53,363 bases of DNA from an uncultured Chloroflexus sp. (GCF_937951745.1 NZ_CALFBQ010000084.1:1-53363), one strand, 5' to 3'. Positions 19,236 through 29,547 are shown, counted from the stretch's first letter. The notes: generated from the letters alone by a model not told the origin. A program made the numbers and translations.

Positions 19236-20654
19236 TCAATCACCCGGCATGTGGGTGCGGCGAGCAACGCCATCCTCGATTGCGGCCCGCGCCACCGCAG
19301 CAGCGATGGCCGGCACAATCTGGCGATTAAAAACACTCGGCACGATATAGTCTTCGTTCATCTCTTCAGCCGGAATGGCATCGGCCAGCGCATTAGCAGC
19401 GGCGAGCCGCATCGCCGAAGTGATTTTACGGGCATTGACATCGAGCGCGCCGCGGAAGATCCCGGGGAAGCTCAGCACATTATTGATCTGGTTTGGCTGA
19501 TCGCTGCGCCCGGTCGCGACCACCCGAGCATACTGGCGCAGCATATCGGGATCGCCTTCGGGAATGGGGTTGGCCAACGCAAAGACAATCGGATCGGCGC
19601 TCATTGACCGCACATGATCAGGGGTGAGGATATTACCCTTTGACACGCCGATAAACACATCGGCCCCGCGCAGAGCGACAGCTAGATCGCCGCGCCGGCG
19701 CTCGCGGTTGGTCAACGAAGCGATAATGCGTTGCATTGGCGTCTGGCGGGCATGATCCCCTTCAACCAAGATGCCAAACCGATCCACTGCTGTAATCTCA
19801 CCGACACCGGCTTCGAGCAGCGTGCGAATAATCGCAGTACCCGCAGCGCCGATACCATTCACCACCACGCGCACATCGGCCAGCGTCTTGCTCACCAGAC
19901 GCAAGGCGTTGCGGAGGGCGGCCAACACTACCACAGCAGTGCCATGCTGGTCATCGTGCATCACGGGCAGATCGAGGCTTTCTTCGAGCCGGCCCTCGAC
20001 AATAAAGCAATTAGGGGCGGAAATGTCTTCGAGATTGATGCCGCCGAAACTGGGCGCAATCTGCTCAACCGTCTGCACGATCACGTCAGGATCCTGCGAA
20101 CGCAGACAAATCGGCACTGCGTCAATATTGGCCAGCTCTTTAAACAGGATCGCCTTGCCCTCCATCACCGGCATGGCCGCTTCGGGGCCAAGATTGCCCA
20201 AACCGAGAATGGCCGAACCATCGCTGACTACCGCCACACTGTTCCCTTTCCACGTCAACGAATAAACCTTTTCGGGATCGTCGGCGATAGCGCGGCAGAC
20301 GCGGGCCACCCCCGGCGTATAGGCCAGTGAGAGGTTATCACGGGTCTTTAGCGATACGCGGCTCTGGGTAGCAAGCTTGCCGCCGAGGTGGGCCAGAAAG
20401 ACACGGTCACTCACCTGAAGCACTTTAATGTTCGGGAGCGTGTTGATTGCGGCTACCAGTCGCTCGCCGTGCTGTTCATCTTGTACGCGCACGGTGATGT
20501 CGCGCACGAGAATGTTGCGTTCGACGCGGACAATATCGATCGCGCCGATGTCGCCGCCGACCTCGCCAATTAGGGTTGTGAGCCGGCCTAACATACCGGG
20601 CCGATTCTCAATTTGGCAGCGCAAGGTCAGCGTATAAGCCACCCCAACGGACAT
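19236..20654 (-). CDS. Malic enzyme with N-terminal ACT domain
   Basis: A 472-residue malate dehydrogenase (oxaloacetate-decarboxylating), converting malate to pyruvate and CO2 with NAD(P)+. Residues 1-80 form an ACT regulatory domain (LRCQIENRPGMLGRLTTLIGE), probably sensing an amino acid. The catalytic part has SLAYTPGVARVCR (about residue 109), the metal and substrate region VVSDGSAILGLGNLGPEA, then EDISAPNCF and HDDQHGTAVVVLAA. The coenzyme fold is VVNGIGAAGTAIIRTLL (about residue 265). The start at 20654 has GAGGTGAAGG directly upstream; the longer frame from 20684 begins inside the leader. In a phototroph it can feed pyruvate or supply NADPH. A terminator-like hairpin precedes it. Confidence 0.92.
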   Translation of the reverse strand: MSVGVAYTLTLRCQIENRPGMLGRLTTLIGEVGGDIGAIDIVRVERNILVRDITVRVQDEQHGERLVAAINTLPNIKVLQVSDRVFLAHLGGKLATQSRVSLKTRDNLSLAYTPGVARVCRAIADDPEKVYSLTWKGNSVAVVSDGSAILGLGNLGPEAAMPVMEGKAILFKELANIDAVPICLRSQDPDVIVQTVEQIAPSFGGINLEDISAPNCFIVEGRLEESLDLPVMHDDQHGTAVVVLAALRNALRLVSKTLADVRVVVNGIGAAGTAIIRTLLEAGVGEITAVDRFGILVEGDHARQTPMQRIIASLTNRERRRGDLAVALRGADVFIGVSKGNILTPDHVRSMSADPIVFALANPIPEGDPDMLRQYARVVATGRSDQPNQINNVLSFPGIFRGALDVNARKITSAMRLAAANALADAIPAEEMNEDYIVPSVFNRQIVPAIAAAVARAAIEDGVARRTHMPGD

Positions 20655-20686
20655 ACCCTTCACCTCGTTTTCTGGCTGTAACACAC

Positions 20687-20739
20687 AAAAATGCCCGTCA
20701 CGTTGACAGGCATCACTGCCTTATTCTTGTATAGTACCA
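20687..20739 (-). promoter_or_regulatory. Malic enzyme promoter and leader hairpin, possible attenuator
   Basis: On the minus strand an extended -10 TGGTACTAT (20739-20731) is followed about 18 bases later by ATGCCTGTCA (20713-20704), loop ACG, TGACGGGCAT (20700-20691) and TTTT. This is terminator-shaped (one T-G wobble) and lies 33 bases before the start codon, between the promoter and the gene, so it may attenuate transcription. Confidence 0.5.
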
Positions 20740-20800
20740 CAAGTAACAAATGTGGTGAGCAGGTGCTGCAAGCCCGGCAGGGAACGGAGATAGGATTGGG

Positions 20801-20818
20801 AAGCCCGCTGCGCGGGCC
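20801..20818. repeat. Dispersed palindrome AAGCCCGC-TGC-GCGGGC
   Basis: Partial copy of the element also found at 14025, 25985 and 29611: only the second hairpin is present here, 20 bases after an imperfect GCAAGCCCGGCAGGG segment. Confidence 0.7.
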
Positions 20819-20862
20819 GAGTTGGAACAGCCCCCAAGAGACACAAGAAGCACCAGCGGAAT

Positions 20863-20941
20863 AGCTGTAGAGAGCCACAAAAGGCACAACTTGTACTCTC
20901 ATTTTCGCGTCTTTTGTGTCCTTTTGTGGCTATTCACAGCT
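20863..20941 (-). repeat. Long inverted repeat after the AraC gene; possible terminator
   Basis: AGCTGT-agag-AGCCACAAAAGG (20863-20884) pairs with CCTTTTGTGGCT-attc-ACAGCT (20920-20941). The two inner 12-base arms and the outer 6-base arms are perfect. The right arm ends one base from the AraC stop codon. The loop holds ACACAAAAGACGCGAAAA-like direct repeats (minus strand). Confidence 0.75.
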
Positions 20942-20942
20942 T

Positions 20943-21881
20943 TTATCGCCGATACTGACGCGGCGCGACACCGACCTCACGCTTGAACGCCTTGCTAAAC
21001 GCCGCTTCGGAATGATAGCCGACCCGCTCGGCAATCTCGCTCACCCGCATATGGGGATGTTCGGTAAGTAACCGAGCAGCTAGTTGCATGCGCCAGCGGG
21101 TGAGATAAGCGATTGGCCCCTCGCCAGTCAGAGCAGAAAAACGAGCGGCAAAAGCCGATCGCGAACAAGCCACGGCCTGCGCTAGCGCAGTAACAGTCCA
21201 TGGCTGCTGGGGCTGGCTATGGATGAGGCCGAGCGCCTTGCCAATCAGCGGATCGTGCAGCGCGCCAAGCCAACCACAACGCTCGACTCCTTGCAACTCA
21301 ACCCAGCGCTGGATGATCTGAATAAACAGAATATCAGCCAGCCGGCGCAAAACCACCTCTTTGCCGGGGCGGTCGGCTTCGGCTTCGGCAGCCATCAATG
21401 CCAGTACACTGGCAAACGTGCCTGCTTCGCGATGTGGAATATAGACGATCCGGGGCATCTGTTGCAGCAGCGGCAACAGATCGCGTCGCTCAATATCGAA
21501 CGTCCCGCACAGCACGATCGCAGTTGGTTGATCGCTCCAGCGCATCAATGCGCAGCTTCCCCACTGATCCAGTTCAAGATTACGGAAGAGGGGCGCGGTC
21601 GGCGTTTCGCAGAGGGTATGCTCGTCGCCACCGGGTAAGAGCAGCACATCACCCTCACCCACCGGCAGCAAGGTATCATCGCCGGCTAACCGCACATAGC
21701 CGTTACCGCGATGCAGCACATGAAAGACTGCGCATGGGTGCGGCGCAAAGTGCAAGCCCCACGGCGAACCAAGCTCAGAACGGCAGTAGACACTGCTGCT
21801 GAGGCGTAACGTATCGAGGATGTAGGTGAGTGTATCCATGATGGGTGGACGATCGGCAAAAATATACGGATAGATCAACAT
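20943..21881 (-). CDS. AraC-family transcriptional regulator
   Basis: A 312-residue regulator. Residues 35-190 form a cupin effector-binding domain (SPWGLHFAPHPCAVFHVLHRGNGYVRL, GDVLLLPGGDEHTL). The last 90 residues hold two helix-turn-helix motifs (WTVTALAQAVACSRSAFAARF, then MRVSEIAERVGYHSEAAFSKAFKREVGVAPRQYR), the classical AraC signature. The cupin-type N-terminus is the kind seen in regulators of small membrane oxidoreductases. It is divergent from the DUF2269-DUF1772 pair and is probably their regulator. Start uncertain: ATG 21881 or ATG 21839, neither with a clear ribosome binding site. Confidence 0.9.
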   Translation of the reverse strand: MLIYPYIFADRPPIMDTLTYILDTLRLSSSVYCRSELGSPWGLHFAPHPCAVFHVLHRGNGYVRLAGDDTLLPVGEGDVLLLPGGDEHTLCETPTAPLFRNLELDQWGSCALMRWSDQPTAIVLCGTFDIERRDLLPLLQQMPRIVYIPHREAGTFASVLALMAAEAEADRPGKEVVLRRLADILFIQIIQRWVELQGVERCGWLGALHDPLIGKALGLIHSQPQQPWTVTALAQAVACSRSAFAARFSALTGEGPIAYLTRWRMQLAARLLTEHPHMRVSEIAERVGYHSEAAFSKAFKREVGVAPRQYRR

Positions 21882-21939
21882 AGATCATCCAGTATTGTTC
21901 CATTATAGTCTCGGTATAAGCCGTCTGCTAAGGGGAGAA

Positions 21940-22408
21940 ATGCCGATGCATCCACCACCGAAAGGGGCGCAGCCCTTCATCTACACCCTGCTGGTTTTAC
22001 TACACATCTTGGCCGCGATGACAGCGGTTGGCTTAAACGCCAGTTATGCCATTTGGATTGCCCGCGGTACGCGCAATCCTGCTAGCTTGCCATTTGCGCC
22101 GCACGGCGTCAAGTTTATTGATGACTACGTGGCTAATCCCTGCTACCTCATTGGGGCCGTCACCAGCACACTCATGATTGCAGGGGCAAGAGCGTCGTAC
22201 CATTGTTGTGGATAGCGATCGCACTCTCCCTTGTGGCGAGGACAATGGCGTATGGCCTCTACACCCCCTTGCTCAGCCGGCAAATCAAGATGCTCGAGGC
22301 AACGAGTATCAGACACTAGCGCGCCGTTCCAATCAGGTCGGCGTCGCAATGGGCATACTGGTGATCATTATTCCGGCGCTCAAAATCTTTGAACCGCCGT
22401 TCTGGTAA
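21940..22408 (+). pseudogene. DUF2269-like membrane protein gene with two frameshifts
   Basis: The gene opens at ATG 21940 after AGGGGAG and reads MPMHPPPKGAQPFIYTLLVL with a first membrane helix, as expected of a DUF2269-type protein of about 155 residues. The reading continues in three frames. A single missing G in the GGGG run near 22188 restores MIAGGKSVVPLLWIAIAL. A second missing base near 22301 restores LEATEYQTLARRSNQVG through to the stop at 22408. Together the frames cover four membrane helices. Either the gene has decayed or the assembly has two one-base errors. It is followed 21 bases later by a DUF1772 gene. Confidence 0.75.
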
Positions 22409-22429
22409 GCACACCACAGGAGCAATTGT

Positions 22430-22924
22430 ATGGTAAGCATCCGGATCGTCCATCTCATTTATACCTTCGCGGTTGGACTTTTTGCCGGCCTGCTCTACAC
22501 CTTCGAGCAAGGCGTGATCCCAACGCTAGCTACGCTGAACGCCACCGAGTACGCACATGTCGAACAGGGTCTGATTCGGGCGCTCGACGCCTTTCCAACA
22601 GGTGTTATCGTCGTGGCGAATCTAGCGATGTGGCTACCATTGTACCCGCTCATCCGGCTATGGTCGCAGCGTCACACGACCTATTGGCGACTCACAGCAT
22701 TGGGATGGGCGCTGTTCTTTTTTGGGGTTGGCGTCTTTACGATCGTGTTAAACGTGCCGATCAACAATGCTGTCTTGGCGTGGGATCAAGCAGCGCCGCC
22801 GGCAGATTGGGCACAAGTGCGAGAAGCATGGAATCAATTGAATGCGATCCGGACGCCGATCAACTACGTGAGTTTTGGCTTGTTGATCTGGGCGGCGTTT
22901 GGAGAGGGAGAGGCGAGCGGATAA
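22430..22924 (+). CDS. DUF1772 membrane protein
   Basis: A 164-residue protein with four predicted membrane helices (about residues 7-27, 54-77, 86-110, 143-160). The VPINNAVLAWDQAAPP region followed by W.Q.R..WN.LN..RT is the DUF1772 family hallmark; members include anthrone-oxygenase-like proteins. The reaction catalysed here is unknown. AGGAG precedes the ATG. It is the intact second gene of a unit controlled, by position, by the divergent AraC regulator. Confidence 0.8.
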   Translation: MVSIRIVHLIYTFAVGLFAGLLYTFEQGVIPTLATLNATEYAHVEQGLIRALDAFPTGVIVVANLAMWLPLYPLIRLWSQRHTTYWRLTALGWALFFFGVGVFTIVLNVPINNAVLAWDQAAPPADWAQVREAWNQLNAIRTPINYVSFGLLIWAAFGEGEASG

Positions 22925-23080
22925 ATGAATTCTTCCGTTCGCTAGCTTTTTCAGCAACAGCGCATCCTGATTCTATGTGATTGCTGCGGGTGTTCCATTC
23001 GCAGCCACCACTCGCAGAATAGTCATTCACTATGCGCATCCCCCCTCGCCAACCACAGCGCAACTTACGCCAGCAGACCG

Positions 23081-23089
23081 TGGTACAAT
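23081..23089 (+). promoter_or_regulatory. Extended -10 promoter element
   Basis: TGGTACAAT, 32 bases before the start of the small membrane protein gene that heads the proA operon. No clear -35. Confidence 0.45.
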
Positions 23090-23121
23090 GCCGCCAAGAC
23101 ACATACCACAGGAATACGATC

Positions 23122-23457
23122 ATGAATCCTGACATCATCCGTATCATTGTAGCGCTGATCATTGCGGTGTTGCTCCTAGCACAATTTCAGCGCAGCGCTG
23201 CCGGTTCGCGGCGGCGGCTCGCGTTTGGGTTAGGAGCAGCAGCGATGGTGGTGATTGCCACGTCAAATATGGTTACGACAGCGCTCTTACCGCTCATGGT
23301 AGTGGGTGGCGGATTGGCACTAGCGGCGGTATGGTTGCTCTGGCAGGCATACCAGCGCGGCGAGTTAGAGGATCGCTTTGATCGCGCCCGGCGCTACTTG
23401 GAATCGGAACGGCGCCGCTATGATGAACACAAGCGGGGAGGTTCGCGCGATGATTGA
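23122..23457 (+). CDS. Small membrane protein of unknown function
   Basis: A 111-residue protein with three hydrophobic segments (about residues 5-22, 33-50 and 55-77), followed by a charged, Arg/Glu-rich cytoplasmic tail ([25 protein letters not shown]) that is probably helical. The ATG at 23122 is chosen because it opens the first helix; longer frames are basic and unconvincing. The proA start overlaps its stop by 8 bases, so it is the first gene of the proA-gatD unit. I do not recognise a family. Confidence 0.7.
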   Translation: MNPDIIRIIVALIIAVLLLAQFQRSAAGSRRRLAFGLGAAAMVVIATSNMVTTALLPLMVVGGGLALAAVWLLWQAYQRGELEDRFDRARRYLESERRRYDEHKRGGSRDD

Positions 23458-24718
23458 TCTAGAGATGATTGGCCGGCGAGCGAAGAAGGCGGCGCGTGCG
23501 CTGGCAAATCTGGCGACCGAGCAAAAGAATGCTGCGCTCCATGCGCTTGCCGATGGCCTGCTGGCGCGGCAAAACGAGATATTGGCCGCGAATGCGGCTG
23601 ATGTGGCTGATGCCGAACGGGCTGGCACGCCGCCGGCGATTGTCGATCGGATGCTGTTGACCGAAGCGCGGCTGAAAGCGATTGCTGACGATTGCCGGAA
23701 GGTAGCGGAGTTACCCGATCCAGTAGGTGAAATCTTCGATCAGCGCGAGTTGCCGTCGGGGTTGCGCTTGTATAAGCGGCGGGTACCGATCGGTGTGATT
23801 GGCGCGATTTACGAGGCGCGCCCGAATGTAACGGTTGACATTGCTGCGTTGTGCCTCAAAGCCGGTAATGCGGTAATCTTACGCGGTGGCAGCGATATTG
23901 GGCGTAGCGTCGCCGCGACCACCACTGTTATTGCCGGCGCCTTGAAGGAGGCCGGTCTGCCAGTGTTTGCAGTCCAGAGCATTACCGATCCCGACCGCGA
24001 GTTAGTGCGGCAGTTACTGCGGCTGGATCGCTATGTGGATATGATAATCCCGCGCGGTGGCGCTAGCCTGCACCGCTTCTGCGTTGAAAATGCGACGGTG
24101 CCGGTGATTGTCGGCGGGATGGGCGTAAGCCATATTTATGTCGAGCCGAGTGCTGACTTTGCCCGTTCGGTGCCGGTGATTGTGAATGCCAAGGTGCAGC
24201 GACCGGGAGCATGCAATGCACTCGACACGCTGCTAGTGCATCGTGACGCGGCGACGGCCTTCTTGCCGATGGTCGCTGCGGCATTGGCCCAGCATGGCGT
24301 CGAGATGCGTTGTGATCTTGAGGCGCTGGCAATCCTGTCGGATGCGCCCGGTCATGAAGCATGGAACATCAAACCGGCTGAGCCAGCCGATTTTGGGCGC
24401 GAGTTTCTTGCTCTGATTGTGGCGATTAAGGTGGTGGGTGATATTGACGAGGCGCTCGATCATATCGCCCAGTACGGTGGTCATTCTGAAGCTATCCTAA
24501 CCGGCGATCCGATCAGCGCAGCTCGATTTACGCGCGAAGTCGATGCGACCGCAGTGTTTGTTAATGCGAGTACCCGCTTCAACGATGGCGGTCAGTTCGG
24601 CTTGGGGGCTGAAGTGGCGATCTCAACCAACCGGCTGCACGCACGCGGGCCGATGGGATTGCGGGAATTGACGACGTATACGTGGATCGGCGAGGGAGAT
24701 TATTTGGTGCGAGCATGA
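23450..24718 (+). CDS. proA: Gamma-glutamyl phosphate reductase
   Basis: A 422-residue NADPH-dependent enzyme reducing gamma-glutamyl phosphate to glutamate semialdehyde, the second step of proline synthesis. Typical segments are [20 protein letters not shown] (about residue 107), [27 protein letters not shown] and [19 protein letters not shown], the last holding the catalytic cysteine (PGACNA). The C-terminus [22 protein letters not shown] is also diagnostic. The start at 23450 has GGGGAGG upstream and overlaps the previous stop. No proB is adjacent in the window. The gatD-like gene overlaps its stop by 4 bases (ATGA). Confidence 0.96.
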   Translation: MIDLEMIGRRAKKAARALANLATEQKNAALHALADGLLARQNEILAANAADVADAERAGTPPAIVDRMLLTEARLKAIADDCRKVAELPDPVGEIFDQRELPSGLRLYKRRVPIGVIGAIYEARPNVTVDIAALCLKAGNAVILRGGSDIGRSVAATTTVIAGALKEAGLPVFAVQSITDPDRELVRQLLRLDRYVDMIIPRGGASLHRFCVENATVPVIVGGMGVSHIYVEPSADFARSVPVIVNAKVQRPGACNALDTLLVHRDAATAFLPMVAAALAQHGVEMRCDLEALAILSDAPGHEAWNIKPAEPADFGREFLALIVAIKVVGDIDEALDHIAQYGGHSEAILTGDPISAARFTREVDATAVFVNASTRFNDGGQFGLGAEVAISTNRLHARGPMGLRELTTYTWIGEGDYLVRA

Positions 24719-25458
24719 TCAGATTGCGCTTGGCCCACCTCTACCCGGATCACATGAATGTCTATGGCGATCGCGGCAACGTGATCGCCCTGCGCCAACG
24801 TTGCCTGCGACGCGGCATTGAGCTAGAGGTTATTCCTGTAAATCCCGGTGATATGATTGACTGGGGATCGGTCGATCTGGCGTTTTTCGGCGGCGGTCAA
24901 GATAGCGGGCAGACGCTGATCACAACCGATCTGATCGAGCGGCAGGGGCCGGGATTGCGGGCCGCGATGGAGAACGATCTGGTTATGCTGGCAATCTGTG
25001 GCGGCTACCAATTGCTCGGTCACTACTTCCTTACCCACACCGGCGAGCGGCTGCCCGGTTTAGGGGTGCTGGATGTGCATACCATCGCCGGCAAACAGCG
25101 GATGATCGGCAACATTGTGATCGAGGTTGATCTAGGACGGGGGCCGTGGCGATTGGTGGGGTTTGAGAACCACAGCGGGCGCACCTTCCACGGGGCAAGT
25201 GTCAAACCACTAGGCAAGGTACTAGCCGGCTATGGCGACAACGGCCAAGACGGCTGGGGCGGTGCAATCTACCGCAATACGTTTGGGTGTTATCTGCACG
25301 GTGCGTTGTTGCCGAAAAATCCGCAACTGACCGATCACTTGATCAGGCTGGCGCTGCGCCGGCGCTACGGGGCGCAGGTCGAACTAGCGCCGTTGCCTGC
25401 CGAACGCGAATTAGCAGCACAGCGCGTGATGGTACAGCGGTTAATAGGGCAGACTTAG
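24715..25458 (+). CDS. gatD: GatD-like glutamine amidotransferase
   Basis: A 247-residue class I-type glutaminase of the CobB/CobQ-like group. The catalytic Cys is C95 in [11 protein letters not shown] and the catalytic His is in [13 protein letters not shown] near residue 200. [18 protein letters not shown] at residues 6-23 is typical of GatD, the glutaminase that with MurT amidates lipid II glutamate to isoglutamine. GatD is normally encoded next to murT, but no murT is visible here; the gene instead overlaps proA. MurT may be elsewhere on the chromosome. Function by family; partner unproven. Confidence 0.8.
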   Translation: MIRLRLAHLYPDHMNVYGDRGNVIALRQRCLRRGIELEVIPVNPGDMIDWGSVDLAFFGGGQDSGQTLITTDLIERQGPGLRAAMENDLVMLAICGGYQLLGHYFLTHTGERLPGLGVLDVHTIAGKQRMIGNIVIEVDLGRGPWRLVGFENHSGRTFHGASVKPLGKVLAGYGDNGQDGWGGAIYRNTFGCYLHGALLPKNPQLTDHLIRLALRRRYGAQVELAPLPAERELAAQRVMVQRLIGQT

Positions 25459-25676
25459 TGAAATGGGAGACGGATATACACGGATCAGGCGTAGCATGCC
25501 GCTCGCTGGTGTTATTGTGAGAGGGGGTAGCGCCGAAACAAGTTCCCGTTTTCGGCACGTGCTATGCAGGGCGGCAGACGGAATGGGCACGGATTAACGC
25601 AGGTGCGACGGATGGAAACGGATTGTCGTTAAGCTACACCGAAGAACGATAAGGTTTCTTTGGAGGAGACGGCATC

Positions 25677-25931
25677 ATGCTCATCACGACCACTGGCACG
25701 CCAACCGAAGAAGAAGCTGCGGCGGCGGTTGCAGCGATTACCCTGTTACTGGCTGAAGAGGCGGCGCAGACCGTAGCAATGCCATCTGAACCACCGGCGC
25801 GCTGGCGCGATTCGATGCGTTTGATGGTGCAGGGGTTGCAACCAACGCGCGTTCCTGAGACGCCGCGCTGGTCAACCATCGAGCGGCTGCGCCGGGCCGG
25901 AAGGGGTGGAATGGGGATTGTGGGACTGTAA
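25677..25931 (+). CDS. Small protein resembling acyl-CoA carboxylase epsilon chains
   Basis: An 84-residue soluble protein after a strong GGAGGAG. It begins MLITTTGTPTEEEAAAAVAAI; an alanine-rich acidic helix (about 10-35) is followed by a Pro/Arg/Trp-rich tail with two WR/RW motifs (PPARWRDS, ETPRWSTIERLRRAGR). The pattern 'PTEEE.AA.VAA' then W resembles the small epsilon subunits of acyl-CoA carboxylases, but the similarity is short and no carboxylase gene is near. The function is unassigned. Confidence 0.6.
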   Translation: MLITTTGTPTEEEAAAAVAAITLLLAEEAAQTVAMPSEPPARWRDSMRLMVQGLQPTRVPETPRWSTIERLRRAGRGGMGIVGL

Positions 25932-26249
25932 CCCCCTTCTCCTGCTGGTTCAAGGGCAGACAGAACATCTGCATTCACCAGACAACCCGGCTCTAAAGGG
26001 CCGGGCTACCATTACGAAGCCCGCTGCGCGGGCTGATGGCCCTCACCCCCATCCCCTCTCCCACTCTGCAAGCGAGGAGCGATCATTCCTTGCGGTCGAG
26101 TGCATAGCTGAGCCAGTGACACGGTACGCCCCCTCTCCCACCGTGAGGTGAGAGAGGGAGCGAGGGGTGAGAGCAAACCATATACACGTATGCGTTCTGT
26201 CCACCCCTTTCTCCCACTAGGAGGAGAAGGGAGCTAAGTGAGGCAGGAA
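25932..26249. repeat. Repeat-rich spacer with dual-hairpin element
   Basis: Contains the dispersed element at 25985-26034 (CCCGGCTCTAAAGGGCCGGG hairpin, then AGCCCGC-TGC-GCGGGCT), followed by three loosely palindromic CCCTCTCCCAC...GAGAGGG segments (about 26050-26090, 26128-26168, 26204-26236). No gene. Confidence 0.7.
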
Positions 26250-27290
26250 CTAACTCACCACTGGCAGATCAACAATCTCAATATTCTCCAGACCGCCGTA
26301 GATCGTCCACCACGGTTTCGCACCCTTGGCCAGCGTCTCATTCAGCGCGGTAATATTGGCCACGCCGCGATCTTCAAGCCATGCTTCTAGTGCCGCCAAC
26401 CCCTGCTGGGCATAGACCGGAATACCATCTTGCCATGTTGCACGGCCGCACAACACACCAGCGAAGGGCGTTCCAGCTTCGGCAGCCAACTCGAGCGTCT
26501 CGCGGAACACCTCATCAGAGACGCCAGCGCTGAGATAGATGAAGGGTTTGCACGCAGCAGCAGCAGCCTGCCGGAAGTATTCCTTCGCCTCTTCACGGCT
26601 ATAGGCTTTTTGGCCGCTAAACACGCGCATCCCCTCAACAAACTTCACATTCACGGGCACTTCGACCTTGAGCACATCAACACCATACTGCGGCTTCGAG
26701 AACTCGGCCATATAGGCGGTGACATACTTGGGCTTCACCAGCGCAAATTCAAAGCTCTTCTCATCGCCAACCGTGTCATCGTAGGCGATCGGCTCAAGGA
26801 AGAAAGGAATATCGTTGGCCGCGCACTCGGCGCCGATCCGCTCGATAAAGGCATGCTTGATCTCGTTAATTGCCGGATCATCGAAAGGATTGTAGTAGAG
26901 CAGAATCTTGATCGCATCGGCACCAGCTTCTTTCAGCCGACGCACACTCCAGACATCGAGCAGATCGGGCAAGCGACCACGAACCGAAGCGTCATAGCCG
27001 GTCTTCTCGTAGGCCAGCAAAACACCGGTACCGGGAGCGCGCTGGGCAATCGCCGGCAAGCCGTACTCCGGATCCATCAAAATGGCGCTCGCGTAGCGAG
27101 TGAGAATGCGCGTGACAGCGGTCTTGAACATTGTCAGATCTTCGTTCGATGCATCTGCACCACGCGCTTTTGCAATCGCCTTTTTTAGCGAACCGCGCTG
27201 ATCCATCGCCGCCGCTGCAATAATGCCATTGGCGTCAGCACAGGCTTGAATCCCATTAAACTTGCCCCGCGTCATTTTCACTTTAGCCAT
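26250..27290 (-). CDS. lacD: Tagatose-1,6-bisphosphate aldolase, LacD type
   Basis: A 346-residue class I TIM-barrel aldolase of the LacD family, cleaving tagatose- (or fructose-type) 1,6-bisphosphate into dihydroxyacetone phosphate and glyceraldehyde 3-phosphate. Typical segments are AAAMDQRGSLKKAI (about residue 26), AILMDPEYGLPA, ADAIKILLYYNPFD, FFLEPIAYD and DVLKVEVPVNVKFV; the Schiff-base lysine is probably in the KVEVP segment. LSAGVSDEVF and GVLCGRATWQDGI close the barrel. AAGGAG precedes ATG 27290. No other lac/tag genes are near, so it may act as a general sugar-bisphosphate aldolase. Confidence 0.88.
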   Translation of the reverse strand: MAKVKMTRGKFNGIQACADANGIIAAAAMDQRGSLKKAIAKARGADASNEDLTMFKTAVTRILTRYASAILMDPEYGLPAIAQRAPGTGVLLAYEKTGYDASVRGRLPDLLDVWSVRRLKEAGADAIKILLYYNPFDDPAINEIKHAFIERIGAECAANDIPFFLEPIAYDDTVGDEKSFEFALVKPKYVTAYMAEFSKPQYGVDVLKVEVPVNVKFVEGMRVFSGQKAYSREEAKEYFRQAAAAACKPFIYLSAGVSDEVFRETLELAAEAGTPFAGVLCGRATWQDGIPVYAQQGLAALEAWLEDRGVANITALNETLAKGAKPWWTIYGGLENIEIVDLPVVS

Positions 27291-27414
27291 TGGACAACTC
27301 CTTGTTTCCATCATCGGGCAACAACCAGCGTGATCGTCTAGCAGAAGGGAAATAGCTTGCGTACACAGACTGGGAAGGAGCAGAGTGGCAACACCTTTAT
27401 TATACTCGATTCAC

Positions 27415-27442
27415 TTCCAACGCCGGTAAAATATGGTACAAT
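27415..27442 (+). promoter_or_regulatory. Promoter of the small membrane protein gene
   Basis: TTCCAA (27415-27420), 16 bases, extended -10 TGG-TACAAT (27434-27442). Fits the recurring TGNTACAAT pattern in this window. Confidence 0.5.
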
Positions 27443-27490
27443 CGAAGTGTATTTCCCCAATGTGCATGGGAAGAGACACGGGGAGGTTGT

Positions 27491-27661
27491 ATGAAACAGG
27501 TGATCGGTGTCTTCACCTTTCTGCTTGGTCTGATTATTGGCTTGATCGGCGGCGCGGCACTGTTAGCATACGCCTATCAAGCAGCCGGACTGTACCCGCC
27601 CGACGATGCAACGATCAAGTTCATCGCCCGCGAGCGGGGCTGGCTCCGCGACGATGTGTAG
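27491..27661 (+). CDS. 56-residue single-pass membrane protein
   Basis: A short gene with GGGGAGG seven bases before the ATG. It encodes MKQVIGVFTFLLGLIIGLIG, a hydrophobic N-terminal helix (about residues 4-30), then YPPDDATIKFIARERGW and an acidic end. It may be a membrane anchor or an uncleaved signal-like peptide. Promoter, ribosome binding site and reading frame are all present, so I consider it real. No family recognised. A 26-bp palindrome lies 16 bases after the stop. Confidence 0.65.
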   Translation: MKQVIGVFTFLLGLIIGLIGGAALLAYAYQAAGLYPPDDATIKFIARERGWLRDDV

Positions 27662-27676
27662 GCAATGGCCGGCGGC

Positions 27677-27702
27677 GCGGTGAAGGCGATCGCCTTCACC
27701 GC
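27677..27702. repeat. 26-bp perfect palindrome
   Basis: Perfectly symmetric about 27689/27690, with centre GGTGAAGGCGAT / ATCGCCTTCACC. It contains GGCGATCGCC at its heart and has no T-run. It lies between the small membrane protein and the acyl-CoA ligase genes and could act as a transcript 3' stem. Confidence 0.85.
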
Positions 27703-27764
27703 TGAGCGGTAAGCAATGTATTGTATTCCCCTTCATCACGTTAGGTCGCACAAGGAGGTGCAAT

Positions 27765-29498
<1,734 letters not shown>

Positions 29499-29508
29499 AG
29501 TGGGTTAT

Positions 29509-29547
29509 CCCAACCCCCTCTCCCGCGTGGCAGAAGAGGGGGTTGGG
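29509..29547 (+). terminator. Stem-loop after the acyl-CoA ligase gene
   Basis: CCCAACCCCCTCT (29509-29521) pairs perfectly with AGAGGGGGTTGGG (29535-29547). It lacks a T-run, so it may be a 3' stabiliser or a dispersed repeat used as a terminator. Confidence 0.55.

Noticed and set aside
27677-27702. HIP1 octamer as evidence for a cyanobacterium
   Set aside because: A single copy inside a palindrome proves nothing, and the gene content points to a green non-sulfur phototroph.
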